A stretch of DNA of 45,405 nucleotides, from assembly GCA_040235495.1 (NCBI GenBank), contig JBECKV010000006.1, forward strand, positions 1-45,405, read 5' to 3'. The notes under the pieces were generated by a model. The model saw nothing but the letters and a program-made list of their open reading frames with translations. It had not been told where the DNA came from and did not search any database. The translations under genes were made by a program, and so were the position numbers. Below, one piece after another: positions 7,628-16,278 of this stretch. This DNA comes from HB2-32-21 sp040235495 (GTDB lineage Bacteria > Pseudomonadota > Gammaproteobacteria > Pseudomonadales > Porticoccaceae). Within the stretch, counting starts at the first letter, position 1. The number at the start of each line of letters is the position of its first letter.

Positions 7628-8680
7628 TCAGCCGAAGGCCAGGGTGTTTTCTATTTGGCGTTCGATATCGCGGGAATTGGGCATATACACCGCTTCGTTG
7701 CGGGCGTAGGGCATAACGGTGTCGAAACCCGTGACCCGACTGACTGGGGCTTGCAAATTTAATAGCGCCCGCTCGCTGATTTCGGCGGCTATTTCCGCAC
7801 CGACACCCCCACTTCGGGGCGCTTCATGAACGATCACACAGCGGCCGGTTTTACGCACGGAAGTGAGTATGGTCTCCATATCCAGCGGCTTGAGGGTCGC
7901 TACATCTATCAATTCAATGGCGATGCCGCGTTCGGCCATGGCGACTACCACCTGGCGACAGTCGCTGATCATTGCGCCCCAACTGATCAGGGTCAGATCA
8001 GTGCCCTGACTGAGGGTAAAGCAGGTGTCCAGAGGCAGTGCCTGACCATGGTCGTGAATACGCTGCTTTTCGGCACGATAAATGCGCTTGGGTTCCAGGA
8101 AAATGACCGGGTCGGGATCACGGATTGCCGCCAGCAGCAAACCGTAGGCCTTGACCGCGGACGACGGCACAACCACCCGCAGGCCCGGGATATGGGCCAG
8201 TATTGCTTCGGTACTTTCGGAATGGTGTTCGGGAGCGTGGATGCCGCCACCAAATGGCACTCGGACCACCAGGGGGCAGGACAAGCGCCCCCGGGTGCGG
8301 TTACGCATGCGCGCGCCATGGCATATCAGCTGCTCCAGCGCGGGGAAAATAAAACCCATAAACTGGATTTCCGCGACCGGCCTGAGGCCCTGCGTCGCCA
8401 TGCCGATAGCGAGCCCGGCGATCAGGCCTTCCGCCAGAGGCGTATCAAGCACGCGCTGGGGGCCAAACCGTTCGCGGAGATCAACGGTGGCGCGAAAAAC
8501 ACCGCCATTGGCACCGACATCCTCACCAAGGATAACAACGCCATCATCACGGGCCATTTCATGGCGGAGGGCCAGGTTCACGGCCTCGACCAACGAGCCT
8601 TCGACGATGTTTTCATGATGCCCCGGTGGGTCACTCTCGACGTCGCCTTCGGAGCGGACCAGGGAAAGCTGTCTAGCCAT
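7628..8680 (-). CDS. bkdA2: Branched-chain 2-oxoacid dehydrogenase E1 beta subunit
   Basis: 350 residues from ATG 8680, which has GGAGGAG 6-8 nt upstream; a longer frame reaching 8782 lies inside the E1alpha gene and is not needed. It shows the transketolase-type pyrimidine-binding domain of E1beta: GEDVGANGGVFRAT, RVLDTPLAEGLIAGLAIGMA, EIQFMGF and VRVPFGGGIHAPEHHSES, then the C-terminal transketolase domain with VIVHEAPRSGGVGAEIAAEI. With E1alpha it decarboxylates 2-oxoisovalerate, 2-oxoisocaproate and 2-oxo-3-methylvalerate using ThDP. One base separates it from the E1alpha stop, so translation is coupled. Confidence 0.93.
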   Translation of the reverse strand: MARQLSLVRSEGDVESDPPGHHENIVEGSLVEAVNLALRHEMARDDGVVILGEDVGANGGVFRATVDLRERFGPQRVLDTPLAEGLIAGLAIGMATQGLRPVAEIQFMGFIFPALEQLICHGARMRNRTRGRLSCPLVVRVPFGGGIHAPEHHSESTEAILAHIPGLRVVVPSSAVKAYGLLLAAIRDPDPVIFLEPKRIYRAEKQRIHDHGQALPLDTCFTLSQGTDLTLISWGAMISDCRQVVVAMAERGIAIELIDVATLKPLDMETILTSVRKTGRCVIVHEAPRSGGVGAEIAAEISERALLNLQAPVSRVTGFDTVMPYARNEAVYMPNSRDIERQIENTLAFG

Positions 8681-8681
8681 A

Positions 8682-9776
8682 CTAAGCTCCTCCAGGGTTT
8701 TTATCCAAAGCTGCGGCTTTGGTAATAATCGCTTCGCGCTGGCCCTCCAGGGCGGCGGGAACAAATTCGTGGAGGTAGTCAATCAGGGCTTCCGGGGCTT
8801 CGGGCCCGCACGCCAAATACCTTTTGACAGCAGCGTCCACGGTCTTCTGGCACCTTTGCAATAGCGCCTGTTCCTGTTGCGTATCCCAGAGTTCGAGGCC
8901 ATGAAGAAAATTGCGAAAGCGCAGGATTGGCTCGTGTTTCCAGTTTTTCCTGACCTCGTCCTGATCGCGGTAGCGGGAAGCGTCGTCGGCCGTGGTGTGA
9001 TCGGACAGGCGATAGGTAAGCGCTTCAATCAGCGTCGCCCGCGCATCGTGTCGGGCTTTTTCGAGTCCGCTGTTGAGGGCATCGTACACCGCAATGGCGT
9101 CGTTACCGTCCACCTGGACACCATCAATACCGGCGGCAAGGGCTTTTTGCGCCAGCGTTGGGGTTGCCGTCTGCTGGCGAAGTGGCACGGATATGGCCCA
9201 CTGATTATTGTTGATGACCACCACCAGAGGCAGGCGCCAGACACCGGCAACATTCAGGGCTTCGAGGAAATCCCCCTTGGAGGTGGCGCCATCACCGCAG
9301 GTCGCCACCGTCACCCCTGACTGGCCCTTGATTTTCATGGCCATGGCCACCCCGGCGGCCTGGCTTAACTGGGTGGCAACCGGCACACACACGGGCAGGT
9401 CCCGGCTGTCGGTATTGGCATTACCACCGCGCTCGTCACCGCCCCAGTACAGCAGTATCTCCTCCAGACCCACACCGCGAAGAGTCTGGGCCGCGCTATC
9501 GCGGTAATAAGGCACCAGGACATCCTCCGCGGCCATTGCCAGACCGATACAGGTGCCGATAGCCTCCTGCCCCAGCGTCGAGGGATAGGTACCTAGCTGG
9601 CCCGTCCGCTGTAGCGCGATGGCTTTTTGATCGAAGGTGCGGATCAGCACCATGTTTTCATAAATTGCCTTGAGCAGGCCATGATCGCGGGTCCAGGGCG
9701 GCAGGCTGTCCTCGGGCCTGCCCTCCTCATCGAGGTAGCGAAAAAAGGGGATGGCGAAACGGTGACGCCCTCGCAT
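8682..9776 (-). CDS. bkdA1: Branched-chain 2-oxoacid dehydrogenase E1 alpha subunit
   Basis: 364 residues from ATG 9776, with a strong AGGAGG 8 nt upstream. The ThDP motif is GDGATSKGDFLEALNVAG followed by VVVINNNQWAIS. Substrate and loop segments such as GTYPSTLGQEAIGTCIGLAM, YYRDSAAQTLRG and RLSDHTTADDASRYRD are typical of branched-chain rather than pyruvate E1alpha. It forms the alpha2beta2 E1 with the next gene and feeds acyl groups to E2. It sits 41 bases after leucine dehydrogenase, which supplies the 2-oxoacids, so the operon performs two consecutive steps of Leu/Ile/Val breakdown. Confidence 0.93.
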   Translation of the reverse strand: MRGRHRFAIPFFRYLDEEGRPEDSLPPWTRDHGLLKAIYENMVLIRTFDQKAIALQRTGQLGTYPSTLGQEAIGTCIGLAMAAEDVLVPYYRDSAAQTLRGVGLEEILLYWGGDERGGNANTDSRDLPVCVPVATQLSQAAGVAMAMKIKGQSGVTVATCGDGATSKGDFLEALNVAGVWRLPLVVVINNNQWAISVPLRQQTATPTLAQKALAAGIDGVQVDGNDAIAVYDALNSGLEKARHDARATLIEALTYRLSDHTTADDASRYRDQDEVRKNWKHEPILRFRNFLHGLELWDTQQEQALLQRCQKTVDAAVKRYLACGPEAPEALIDYLHEFVPAALEGQREAIITKAAALDKNPGGA

Positions 9777-9817
9777 GTTTGCTTCCTCCTGTACCCGTGT
9801 TTGGGTGCGCTAGTGGG

Positions 9818-10897
9818 TCATGGCCAATACGTATCGGTGGCAGCGCCCGCGGATCCGGAGGCAGTGGTCGTGCCCGCGCCAGCGAGTCGTGCCTCCGCTA
9901 TTTTCAATGCACTGAGCCAGGGACTGGTGCGGTTGCGGCTGGCGTGGTGTAGTAACTCCCTGATAGTCGCGGGTATTTGCTTCAGCCGCCGTTCGATTTC
10001 CGCATTATCGGCATTGCGGTATTTCATCAGCGCGTAAATCAGCCCCCCGGCGTTGATGGCAAAATCCGGAATATAGAGAATACCCCGATCTTGCAGCTCG
10101 TCGGCCAGGCCTTCGTTGGCCAACTGATTATTCGCGGCGCCAGCGATCACCGCACAACGCAGGCGGCCGATGGTGGTTTCGTTGATGACACCGCCCAGGC
10201 CACAGGGTGAAAAAATGTCGCAGGGCTGGGCATGGATTTGTTCGGCTGGGACGACACGGGCCTTAAAGCGTTCACGGGCCCGGTCCGCGCGGGTGGTGTC
10301 GATGTCACTGACAATCAATTGCGCGCCGGCCTGATGCAGCAGCCGAGCCAGATTCATGCCGACGTGGCCGAGCCCCTGGATCGCCACGCGGGCACCGTGA
10401 AGATCACCGCGCCCGAGACGCTGCTGAAGGACCACTTGCATCGCGCTGAAAATCCCACGCGCCGTGGGCAGGCTGCAGTCGCCGAGTTTGTTGGAGCTAC
10501 TGACATGACGGGTGCGACTGGCAACGATATCCATGTCGTCAAGGTTGGTGCCGGAGTCCAGGGCGGTCACATAGCGACCCCGCAGGCTTTCAATGAAGTC
10601 GCCAAAACCGCGAAACAAGGCCGCTCGGTCAAACGGCTTGGACGGCTTTAAAATTACTGCCTTACCACCGCCCGCGGGCAGTCCGGCCAGGGCGGCTTTG
10701 TAGGTCATGCCCCGGGCCAGTCGCGCCGCATCGATGAGGGCATCTTCCTGGCTGGCATAACTCATCAACCGGCAACCGCCGACCGCGGGTCCCAAGCGGG
10801 TATCGTGAATGGCAATAATGGCCTGAAGACCACTGGCCGGGTCGCTTTTGAGGTGAACGTCGGACACCCCAAATTTATTGAGAATATCGAACATCAT
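9818..10897 (-). CDS. Leucine (branched-chain amino acid) dehydrogenase
   Basis: 359 residues of the Glu/Leu/Phe/Val dehydrogenase family. The N-terminal catalytic domain has GPAVGGCRLM and MTYKAALAGLPAGGGKAV with the two catalytic lysines (67 and 79). The C-terminal NAD-binding domain has GLGHVGMNLARLLHQAGA followed by SDID, the acidic residue favouring NAD+. The small size (about 360 rather than 420-450) fits Leu/Val dehydrogenase rather than glutamate dehydrogenase. It oxidatively deaminates Leu, Ile and Val to 2-oxoacids for the E1/E2 genes that follow. AAGGGA precedes two consecutive ATGs (10897 and 10894); either may be used. It is probably the first gene of the operon, with an inverted repeat just upstream of its ribosome-binding site. 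Confidence 0.9.
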   Translation of the reverse strand: MMFDILNKFGVSDVHLKSDPASGLQAIIAIHDTRLGPAVGGCRLMSYASQEDALIDAARLARGMTYKAALAGLPAGGGKAVILKPSKPFDRAALFRGFGDFIESLRGRYVTALDSGTNLDDMDIVASRTRHVSSSNKLGDCSLPTARGIFSAMQVVLQQRLGRGDLHGARVAIQGLGHVGMNLARLLHQAGAQLIVSDIDTTRADRARERFKARVVPAEQIHAQPCDIFSPCGLGGVINETTIGRLRCAVIAGAANNQLANEGLADELQDRGILYIPDFAINAGGLIYALMKYRNADNAEIERRLKQIPATIRELLHHASRNRTSPWLSALKIAEARLAGAGTTTASGSAGAATDTYWP

Positions 10898-10908
10898 TCA
10901 CTTCCCTT

Positions 10909-10929
10909 GAAGCGCTTGTTCGGCGCTTC
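10909..10929 (-). promoter_or_regulatory. 7-bp hairpin in the leucine dehydrogenase leader
   Basis: GAAGCGC (10909-10915) and GCGCTTC (10923-10929) form a perfect inverted repeat with a 7-nt loop. In the mRNA it sits directly before the AAGGGA ribosome-binding site of the leucine dehydrogenase gene. It could modulate translation or be a protein-binding dyad. The remaining bases up to the end of putA (11063) show an A/T-rich stretch suitable for a promoter but no clear -35/-10 pair. Confidence 0.5.
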
Positions 10930-11063
10930 GGGGCCTTTGACAATTTATTCCGCTATTTGTCCCCGGATTTTTCCATTGACCTGTTTTTCTATAGATGTGC
11001 TTTTAATAGCTTACATCGACCTGACCTGTGCCAGAGTCGCACCCTGCTCGGGTTACCGGTAGC

Positions 11064-14000
11064 TCATGGTTTGCCCAGTAAGCTGGCATTGCCGCCGGCA
11101 GCGGTGGTATCGATAGAGATACATTTTTCGCTCATGAAACGGTATAAATAATGCGGCCCTCCCGCTTTGAAGCCGGTACCGGAGCGACCCTGCCCACCAA
11201 AGGGCTGACTGCCTACCACGGCGCCGGTCATCGCTCGGTTGATGTAGATATTGCCGGCGCGGACTCTGGCTGAGATATAGCGGCACACCGCATCAATACG
11301 GCTGTGTATCCCCAAAGTCAGGCCAAAGCCCGTGGCGTTGATGGCATCGATCACCTCATCGAGCTGATCAGCGGCATACCGCACCACATGCAAAACCGGT
11401 CCAAATACCTCGTCCTCCAATTGCCTGCTGTCGGCAAGTTCAATCAGGGCTGGTGGTACAAAGCGATGATCGCTCAGGCCCGCTGGCAAGGTCACGCTAA
11501 AAACCGCGCAACCCTGGGCACGCAGGGCGTCGATATGGCTGGTTAGCGCCTGGGCCGCCCGGGGGTTGATCACGGGCCCGACATCGGTGGCGAGGTGCCA
11601 GGGGTCGCCGATTTCCAGAGTGGTCATCGCTGCTTTCAGCAAGGCCACGAATTCATCGGCAATATCCTTTTGCAGATACAGCAAACGCAGACAGGAACAG
11701 CGCTGTCCGGCACTGCCGAAGGCCGAGACAAGAACATCGCGCACCACCTGCTCCGGCAGCGCAGTCGAGTCGACAATCATGGCGTTTTGACCACCGGTCT
11801 CGGCGATCAGTGGAATCATTTCATCCTCGCGATCCGCCAGTTTTCGCTGGATGGCATGCGCCGTGACGCAGGAACCGGTAAAGGCAACGCCCTTTAACTC
11901 CGGACAGGGCAGCAGGGCCTCGCCCAGGGTCTGGCCATCACCGGGCAGCAATTGCATGGCAGCGCCGGGAACGCCAGCCTGGTGGCAAAGTCGAGTGACA
12001 AATGCGGCGATGAGGGTGGTCTGCTCGGCCGGTTTCAGTAACACGGGGTTGCCGCTCACCAGCGCGGCCATGGCCTGTCCACAGAAGATGGCCAAGGGAA
12101 AGTTCCACGGGCTGATACACAAAAACGGCCCCCGCCCATGCCAGCTCAATTCGTTCAATTCGCCAACGCTGCCGGGTAGCGGCAGAGGATCCGCCAGGGA
12201 TTCGGCCAATGCCGCGTAGTACCGGCAATAATCGATGGCTTCGCGTACCTCTGCTTCGGCATCCGGTATCGTCTTGCCCGCCTCGCGAATACAGAGGGTC
12301 ATCAAGGCTGGCTTGTTAGCCTGCAATTTATCGGCCACTCGGCGCAGCAGCTCCGCGCGGTCGGCGGGTTTTTCCGCCGCCCACCGGGGAGCGAAGTCAT
12401 GGGCGGATCGCAGCGCCTGCCGCGCTTGTTCCGCTGTTGTCAGGCTTACTTCTCCCAGTTGCTCCTTGGGATCAGAAGGATTGCGCACCGGGTGAGTGCC
12501 TCTGACAGGCCCGCGGCCGCTGTTCGCATCCCCGGGGTCGGCGAGCATGGGCCCCGCCATCATCGGCAATAGTTTGTCACGGGCTGCCGCCAACTGCGTT
12601 TGCAACACGCTGAGCCGCGGGCGATCGGAGAAATCCAGGCCCTCCGAATTCCGGCGATGCGGTTCGTAGAGCTCCGGGGGGCGTGCGATGGCTGGGTTTG
12701 CCGCCTGATTTAATGTCCCGAAGACCGCCACCGGGTGGTGGGTCAGGTGTTCAATATTTGCGTCCGGCGCCGCCACCTGATTGACAAAGGAGCTATTGGC
12801 GCCGTTTTCCAGCAGACGTCTCACCAGGTAGGGTAGAAGTTGTTGCCGCGCGCCAATGGGTGCGTAAATCCGGGAGACCACGCCAAGGTTCCGACCGAGG
12901 TGATGGTGGGCGATTTCTCCCATGCCGTGCAGGCGCTGGATTTCGAAGCCTCTCGGCACCGCTCCCGCCATAACCATGACACTGGCCAGTGTCTGGGCAT
13001 TGTGGCTGGCAAAACAGGGATAAAGCCGATCGCGGTGTTCCAGCAGGAGACGCGCGCAGGCCAGAAAGGAAATATCCGTGCTGACCTTACGCGTAAAGAC
13101 CGGAAAATCCCGCAAACCTGCAACCTGGCAGGCTTTGATTTCACTGTCCCAGTAGGCGCCTTTCACCAGCCGTACGTGCAATCGGCGTCCCGCCTTTGCG
13201 GCCCGCTCCACCAGCCATTGCAACAGGGGATAAGCTCGCTTCTGATAGGCTTGAACCGCAAGACCCAGGCCTTCCCAGTCTCGCAGGGACGGCTCATCGA
13301 GCAGTTTTTCCAGTAGATCGAGACTCAGTTCCAGTCGCTCCGTTTCCTCGGCATCCAGACAGAGATCGAGTCCGGCCGCCATGGCCCTGCGACACAGACT
13401 CAAGAGCCTGGGGTAGAGCTCCACCATGATGCGTTCCCGCTTTAGCGGTAGATAGGTAGGGTGCAACGCGGACAGTTTGACCGAGATCGAGGGTTTGGTC
13501 AGCGCGCTCGCCGCGGGGTTTAACTGGTCGATGGCCTGTCGGTATTGCTGAAAATAGTGTTCGGCCTGGCCAGGAGTGCATGCCGCCTCTCCCAGCATAT
13601 CGAAGGAATGGTGCTCGAAGGGTTGGGCATGAGCCCGGGCCTTTTTGATCGCTTCGTCGATCGTTTCCGCAAACACAAAGACGCGACCCATGGCCTGCAT
13701 GGCCTGGTTCAGGGCAGCGCGAACGGCACGGGCGCCCAATCTGGAGAATAGTGTCCGTTGCCCCTGCTGCCAGCGGTCAGGATCGATCTGATCAGCCACG
13801 ACATGCTGGCCCAGCGTCAGACCCCAGGCCGCGGCATTAACGGCAAGCGGCCGGCCCGCACCGGCATGGGCGTGCCAATCAAGGCCGCCCAGTTTGTCGG
13901 CGATAAGGTGATCGGCGGTAGCGGTATCGGGCACCCGGATCAAGGCTTCGGCCAAACACATCAGCGCCAGGCCTTCATCGGTGCTCAGGTCATAGTCCTG

Positions 14001-14204
14001 TAGAATCCGCTTGAATTGCCAGGTGCCGTTGGCCTGATCATCACGGATCAGGGAGATCAGCCCGGAGGCCAGGGCCGTTATTCGCGGAGCGTCACTGGCA
14101 TCGGCCCGCGCATGGTCGATAATGGCGGCGATAACGCTTTCTTCATCCGCGCGGCAGATTGAGCGGAAAGTGTCGCGACTTGGGACCTCGCGAGACCTGG
14201 CCAT
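11064..14204 (-). CDS. putA: Bifunctional proline dehydrogenase / glutamate-semialdehyde dehydrogenase
   Basis: 1046 residues from ATG 14204, with AGAAGG 9 nt upstream; an in-frame TTG at 14213 lies too close to it. The N-terminal half is the FAD proline dehydrogenase barrel (RLVKGAYWDSEIK, CFASHNAQT, EIQRLHGMGE). The C-terminal half is an NAD+ aldehyde dehydrogenase with ISPWNFPLAIF, AETGGQNAMIVDST (general-base Glu) and GSAGQRCSCLRLLYL (nucleophile Cys). It converts proline to glutamate with the P5C intermediate channelled between domains. It lacks the N-terminal ribbon-helix-helix of E. coli PutA and the long C-terminal extension, so it should be catalytic only and not an autorepressor. 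It is transcribed in the same direction as the leucine dehydrogenase operon, 166 bases upstream of it. Confidence 0.96.
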   Translation of the reverse strand: MARSREVPSRDTFRSICRADEESVIAAIIDHARADASDAPRITALASGLISLIRDDQANGTWQFKRILQDYDLSTDEGLALMCLAEALIRVPDTATADHLIADKLGGLDWHAHAGAGRPLAVNAAAWGLTLGQHVVADQIDPDRWQQGQRTLFSRLGARAVRAALNQAMQAMGRVFVFAETIDEAIKKARAHAQPFEHHSFDMLGEAACTPGQAEHYFQQYRQAIDQLNPAASALTKPSISVKLSALHPTYLPLKRERIMVELYPRLLSLCRRAMAAGLDLCLDAEETERLELSLDLLEKLLDEPSLRDWEGLGLAVQAYQKRAYPLLQWLVERAAKAGRRLHVRLVKGAYWDSEIKACQVAGLRDFPVFTRKVSTDISFLACARLLLEHRDRLYPCFASHNAQTLASVMVMAGAVPRGFEIQRLHGMGEIAHHHLGRNLGVVSRIYAPIGARQQLLPYLVRRLLENGANSSFVNQVAAPDANIEHLTHHPVAVFGTLNQAANPAIARPPELYEPHRRNSEGLDFSDRPRLSVLQTQLAAARDKLLPMMAGPMLADPGDANSGRGPVRGTHPVRNPSDPKEQLGEVSLTTAEQARQALRSAHDFAPRWAAEKPADRAELLRRVADKLQANKPALMTLCIREAGKTIPDAEAEVREAIDYCRYYAALAESLADPLPLPGSVGELNELSWHGRGPFLCISPWNFPLAIFCGQAMAALVSGNPVLLKPAEQTTLIAAFVTRLCHQAGVPGAAMQLLPGDGQTLGEALLPCPELKGVAFTGSCVTAHAIQRKLADREDEMIPLIAETGGQNAMIVDSTALPEQVVRDVLVSAFGSAGQRCSCLRLLYLQKDIADEFVALLKAAMTTLEIGDPWHLATDVGPVINPRAAQALTSHIDALRAQGCAVFSVTLPAGLSDHRFVPPALIELADSRQLEDEVFGPVLHVVRYAADQLDEVIDAINATGFGLTLGIHSRIDAVCRYISARVRAGNIYINRAMTGAVVGSQPFGGQGRSGTGFKAGGPHYLYRFMSEKCISIDTTAAGGNASLLGKP

Positions 14205-14218
14205 ACACCACAACCTTC

Positions 14219-14246
14219 TAGTCGATACCTGGTAGTCGATACCTGG
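14219..14246. repeat. 14-bp perfect tandem duplication upstream of putA
   Basis: TAGTCGATACCTGG occurs twice head to tail (14219-14232, 14233-14246), immediately 5' of the putA ribosome-binding site in the divergent putA/alcohol dehydrogenase gap. About 30 bases further on, a small dyad, GGTGT-GAT-ACACC (14278-14290), could be an operator. The rest of this 284-base gap shows no gene. Confidence 0.85.
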
Positions 14247-14488
14247 GCTGAATTAGCGCTGGCTATCCTGTTTTAGGGGTGTGATACACCTGAATATACG
14301 CAGTCATTACCCCTTTTTGCAGGGAAGCCGGCCCTGGATTCCTTACCAACACTATAGAACAGCATGGGAATAAGGCTTAGGTGAGTTTGATCCGCGGTGA
14401 CCATCGTGGCAGCCAACGACCGGGGAGATATAAATCCTTTAGAATTAAAAGCCGCCAAACGAAAACCAGTACAACCAAGGAGCCCAGT

Positions 14489-15595
14489 ATGAAAACCAGA
14501 GCCGCCCTGGCCCTTGCCGCCGGCAAGCCCCTGGAAATCCATGAAGTGGATCTGGCCGGCCCCCGGGCCGGTGAAGTGTTAGTGGAAATCAAGGCCACGG
14601 GAGTGTGCCACACCGATGCCTTTACCCTGTCCGGAGAGGACCCGGAGGGTGCCTTCCCCGCTATTCTCGGCCACGAAGGCGCGGGTGTGGTGGTGGAGGT
14701 TGGGCCCAACGTGAGTTCACTAAAACCGGGTGATCACGTCATTCCCCTGTACACCCCGGAGTGTCGGCAGTGTGATTTCTGCCTGCATCCAAAGACCAAT
14801 CTTTGTCAGGCGATTCGTGCCACCCAGGGACAGGGCCTTATGCCCGATGGAACCAGCCGTTTCTCCCTCGATGGCGAAAAAATACTTCATTACATGGGCT
14901 GTTCGACCTTTGCCAATTTCACGGTGTTGCCGGAAATCGCCGTGGCGAAAATCCGCGAAGACGCACCTTTTGACAAGGTTTGCTATATCGGCTGTGGTGT
15001 GACCACGGGTGTTGGCGCCGTGGTCTACAAGGCCCAGGTAAAACCGGGTACGCGCGTCGTGGTCTTTGGCCTCGGTGGCATCGGCCTGAACGTGGTTCAG
15101 GCCGCCCGCCTGGTCGGGGCGCGGCAGATTGTCGGCGTCGACACCAACCCGCAAAAGCGCGCATTGGCGGCAAAGTTTGGCATGACGGATTTTCTCAATC
15201 CCAGGGAGACCGGCAATGTGGTGGAAGCCATTCTCGAACTGACTGGCGGTGGCGCCGACTACAGTTTTGAGTGTATCGGCAATGTCGAGGTAATGCGCCA
15301 GGCCCTGGAGTGCTGCCACAAGGGCTGGGGTGAGTCCTATGTGATCGGCGTTGCCGGTGCGGGTCAGGAAATCGCGACCCGCCCTTTTCAGCTGGTGACC
15401 GGCAGATCCTGGCACGGGGTGGCCTTTGGCGGTGCGCGGGGCCGCTCCGACGTACCCACCATTGTCGATTGGTACATGGAAGGTAAAATCAACATCGATG
15501 ACCTGATCACCCATACCATGCCGCTGGAGCAGATCAACACCGCTTTTGATTTAATGCACCGGGGTGAGAGTATCCGCTCGGTGGTGTTGTACTAG
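14489..15595 (+). CDS. frmA: S-(hydroxymethyl)glutathione dehydrogenase / class III alcohol dehydrogenase
   Basis: 368 residues from ATG 14489, with AAGGAG 6 nt upstream. It is a zinc medium-chain dehydrogenase. Catalytic zinc ligands are Cys40 (GVCHTD), His62 (GHEGAG) and the later CGVTTG Cys. The structural zinc loop ECRQCDFCLHPKTNLC supplies Cys92, 95, 98 and 106. NAD binding is by FGLGGIGLNVVQAARLVGA. The GVTTGVGAV and KTNLCQAIRATQGQGLMPDG segments are typical of the glutathione-dependent formaldehyde dehydrogenase class. It oxidises S-hydroxymethylglutathione to S-formylglutathione for formaldehyde detoxification and may also reduce S-nitrosoglutathione. No S-formylglutathione hydrolase gene is adjacent. 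Confidence 0.95.
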   Translation: MKTRAALALAAGKPLEIHEVDLAGPRAGEVLVEIKATGVCHTDAFTLSGEDPEGAFPAILGHEGAGVVVEVGPNVSSLKPGDHVIPLYTPECRQCDFCLHPKTNLCQAIRATQGQGLMPDGTSRFSLDGEKILHYMGCSTFANFTVLPEIAVAKIREDAPFDKVCYIGCGVTTGVGAVVYKAQVKPGTRVVVFGLGGIGLNVVQAARLVGARQIVGVDTNPQKRALAAKFGMTDFLNPRETGNVVEAILELTGGGADYSFECIGNVEVMRQALECCHKGWGESYVIGVAGAGQEIATRPFQLVTGRSWHGVAFGGARGRSDVPTIVDWYMEGKINIDDLITHTMPLEQINTAFDLMHRGESIRSVVLY

Positions 15596-15670
15596 CCTGG
15601 CGGACAACACGGGGGAATACGCCCTTTAAACCATGTTTTTGGCTGACTTTGTCATTGCCTCGGACAGCGC

Positions 15671-16174
15671 TTATTCCACTGGTTCCATGACCACGATGGG
15701 AATATGTCGCTGCCCGGCGCGAATTTTGTAGCGGGGAAAGCCCATATAGACATCCAGGGCATGGGACCAGTAGCGCTCGTAGTCCTCCCCTGTCGCCTCC
15801 CTGGCCCGATAGGTGCGCGTGATGCCGTAAAGCGTGCAATTGGCTTGCGGGTTTGCGCGCAGGTTGTAATACCAGGCGGGATGGTGGCGCTGGCCGAAGT
15901 TGGAAGCGACCAGGATGAGATTGTCAGGATTTTCCTCGTCTCCGATGCACAGCAGGGGTATGGTGCGAATCAAACCCGATTTTGCGCCCTTGTTGGCCAG
16001 CATTACCACCGGCAGGCCGGTCAAAACACCAGCCATCGTGGTGCGCCCGCCGGACAGCTTAAAGACCAGTCGATCCAGGTGATGCTGAGTGCGGGCAAAA
16101 ACCCACGCGCCGGGTTTGGAAGAGGCGATCTTCTGCATCAGTCGCTGAAAGCGCGACAGCGGTCTTTTGGTCAT
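15671..16174 (-). CDS. F420H2-dependent quinone reductase-fold protein (Ddn/DUF385 family)
   Basis: About 167 residues from ATG 16174. In-frame starts at 16210 (ATG) and 16237 (TTG) are possible, and none has a strong ribosome-binding site. The split-barrel family pattern is clear: GRTTMAGVLTGLPVVMLANK, GAKSGLIRTIPLLCIGD, LILVASNFGQRHHPAWYYNL and RANPQANCTLYG. In actinobacteria these proteins bind the deazaflavin F420 and reduce quinones or nitro compounds. Most gammaproteobacteria do not make F420, so this one may use another cofactor. It is monocistronic, and convergent with the alcohol dehydrogenase gene (75 bases apart). Confidence 0.8.
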   Translation of the reverse strand: MTKRPLSRFQRLMQKIASSKPGAWVFARTQHHLDRLVFKLSGGRTTMAGVLTGLPVVMLANKGAKSGLIRTIPLLCIGDEENPDNLILVASNFGQRHHPAWYYNLRANPQANCTLYGITRTYRAREATGEDYERYWSHALDVYMGFPRYKIRAGQRHIPIVVMEPVE

Positions 16175-16278
16175 GATCCCATCCGCGGTGATCAGGCGTG
16201 ATGCCCGCATGTTAAATGACCGTACGGTTTTAGCCAATCCATACCCGGTACACCGTTTTAGAGACAGTCAGGCACACG

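Noticed and set aside
7628..8782. Longer N-terminus of the E1 beta gene (start at 8782)
   Set aside because: The extra 34 residues overlap the end of E1 alpha and resemble nothing in E1 beta; the ATG at 8680 has a strong GGAGGAG.
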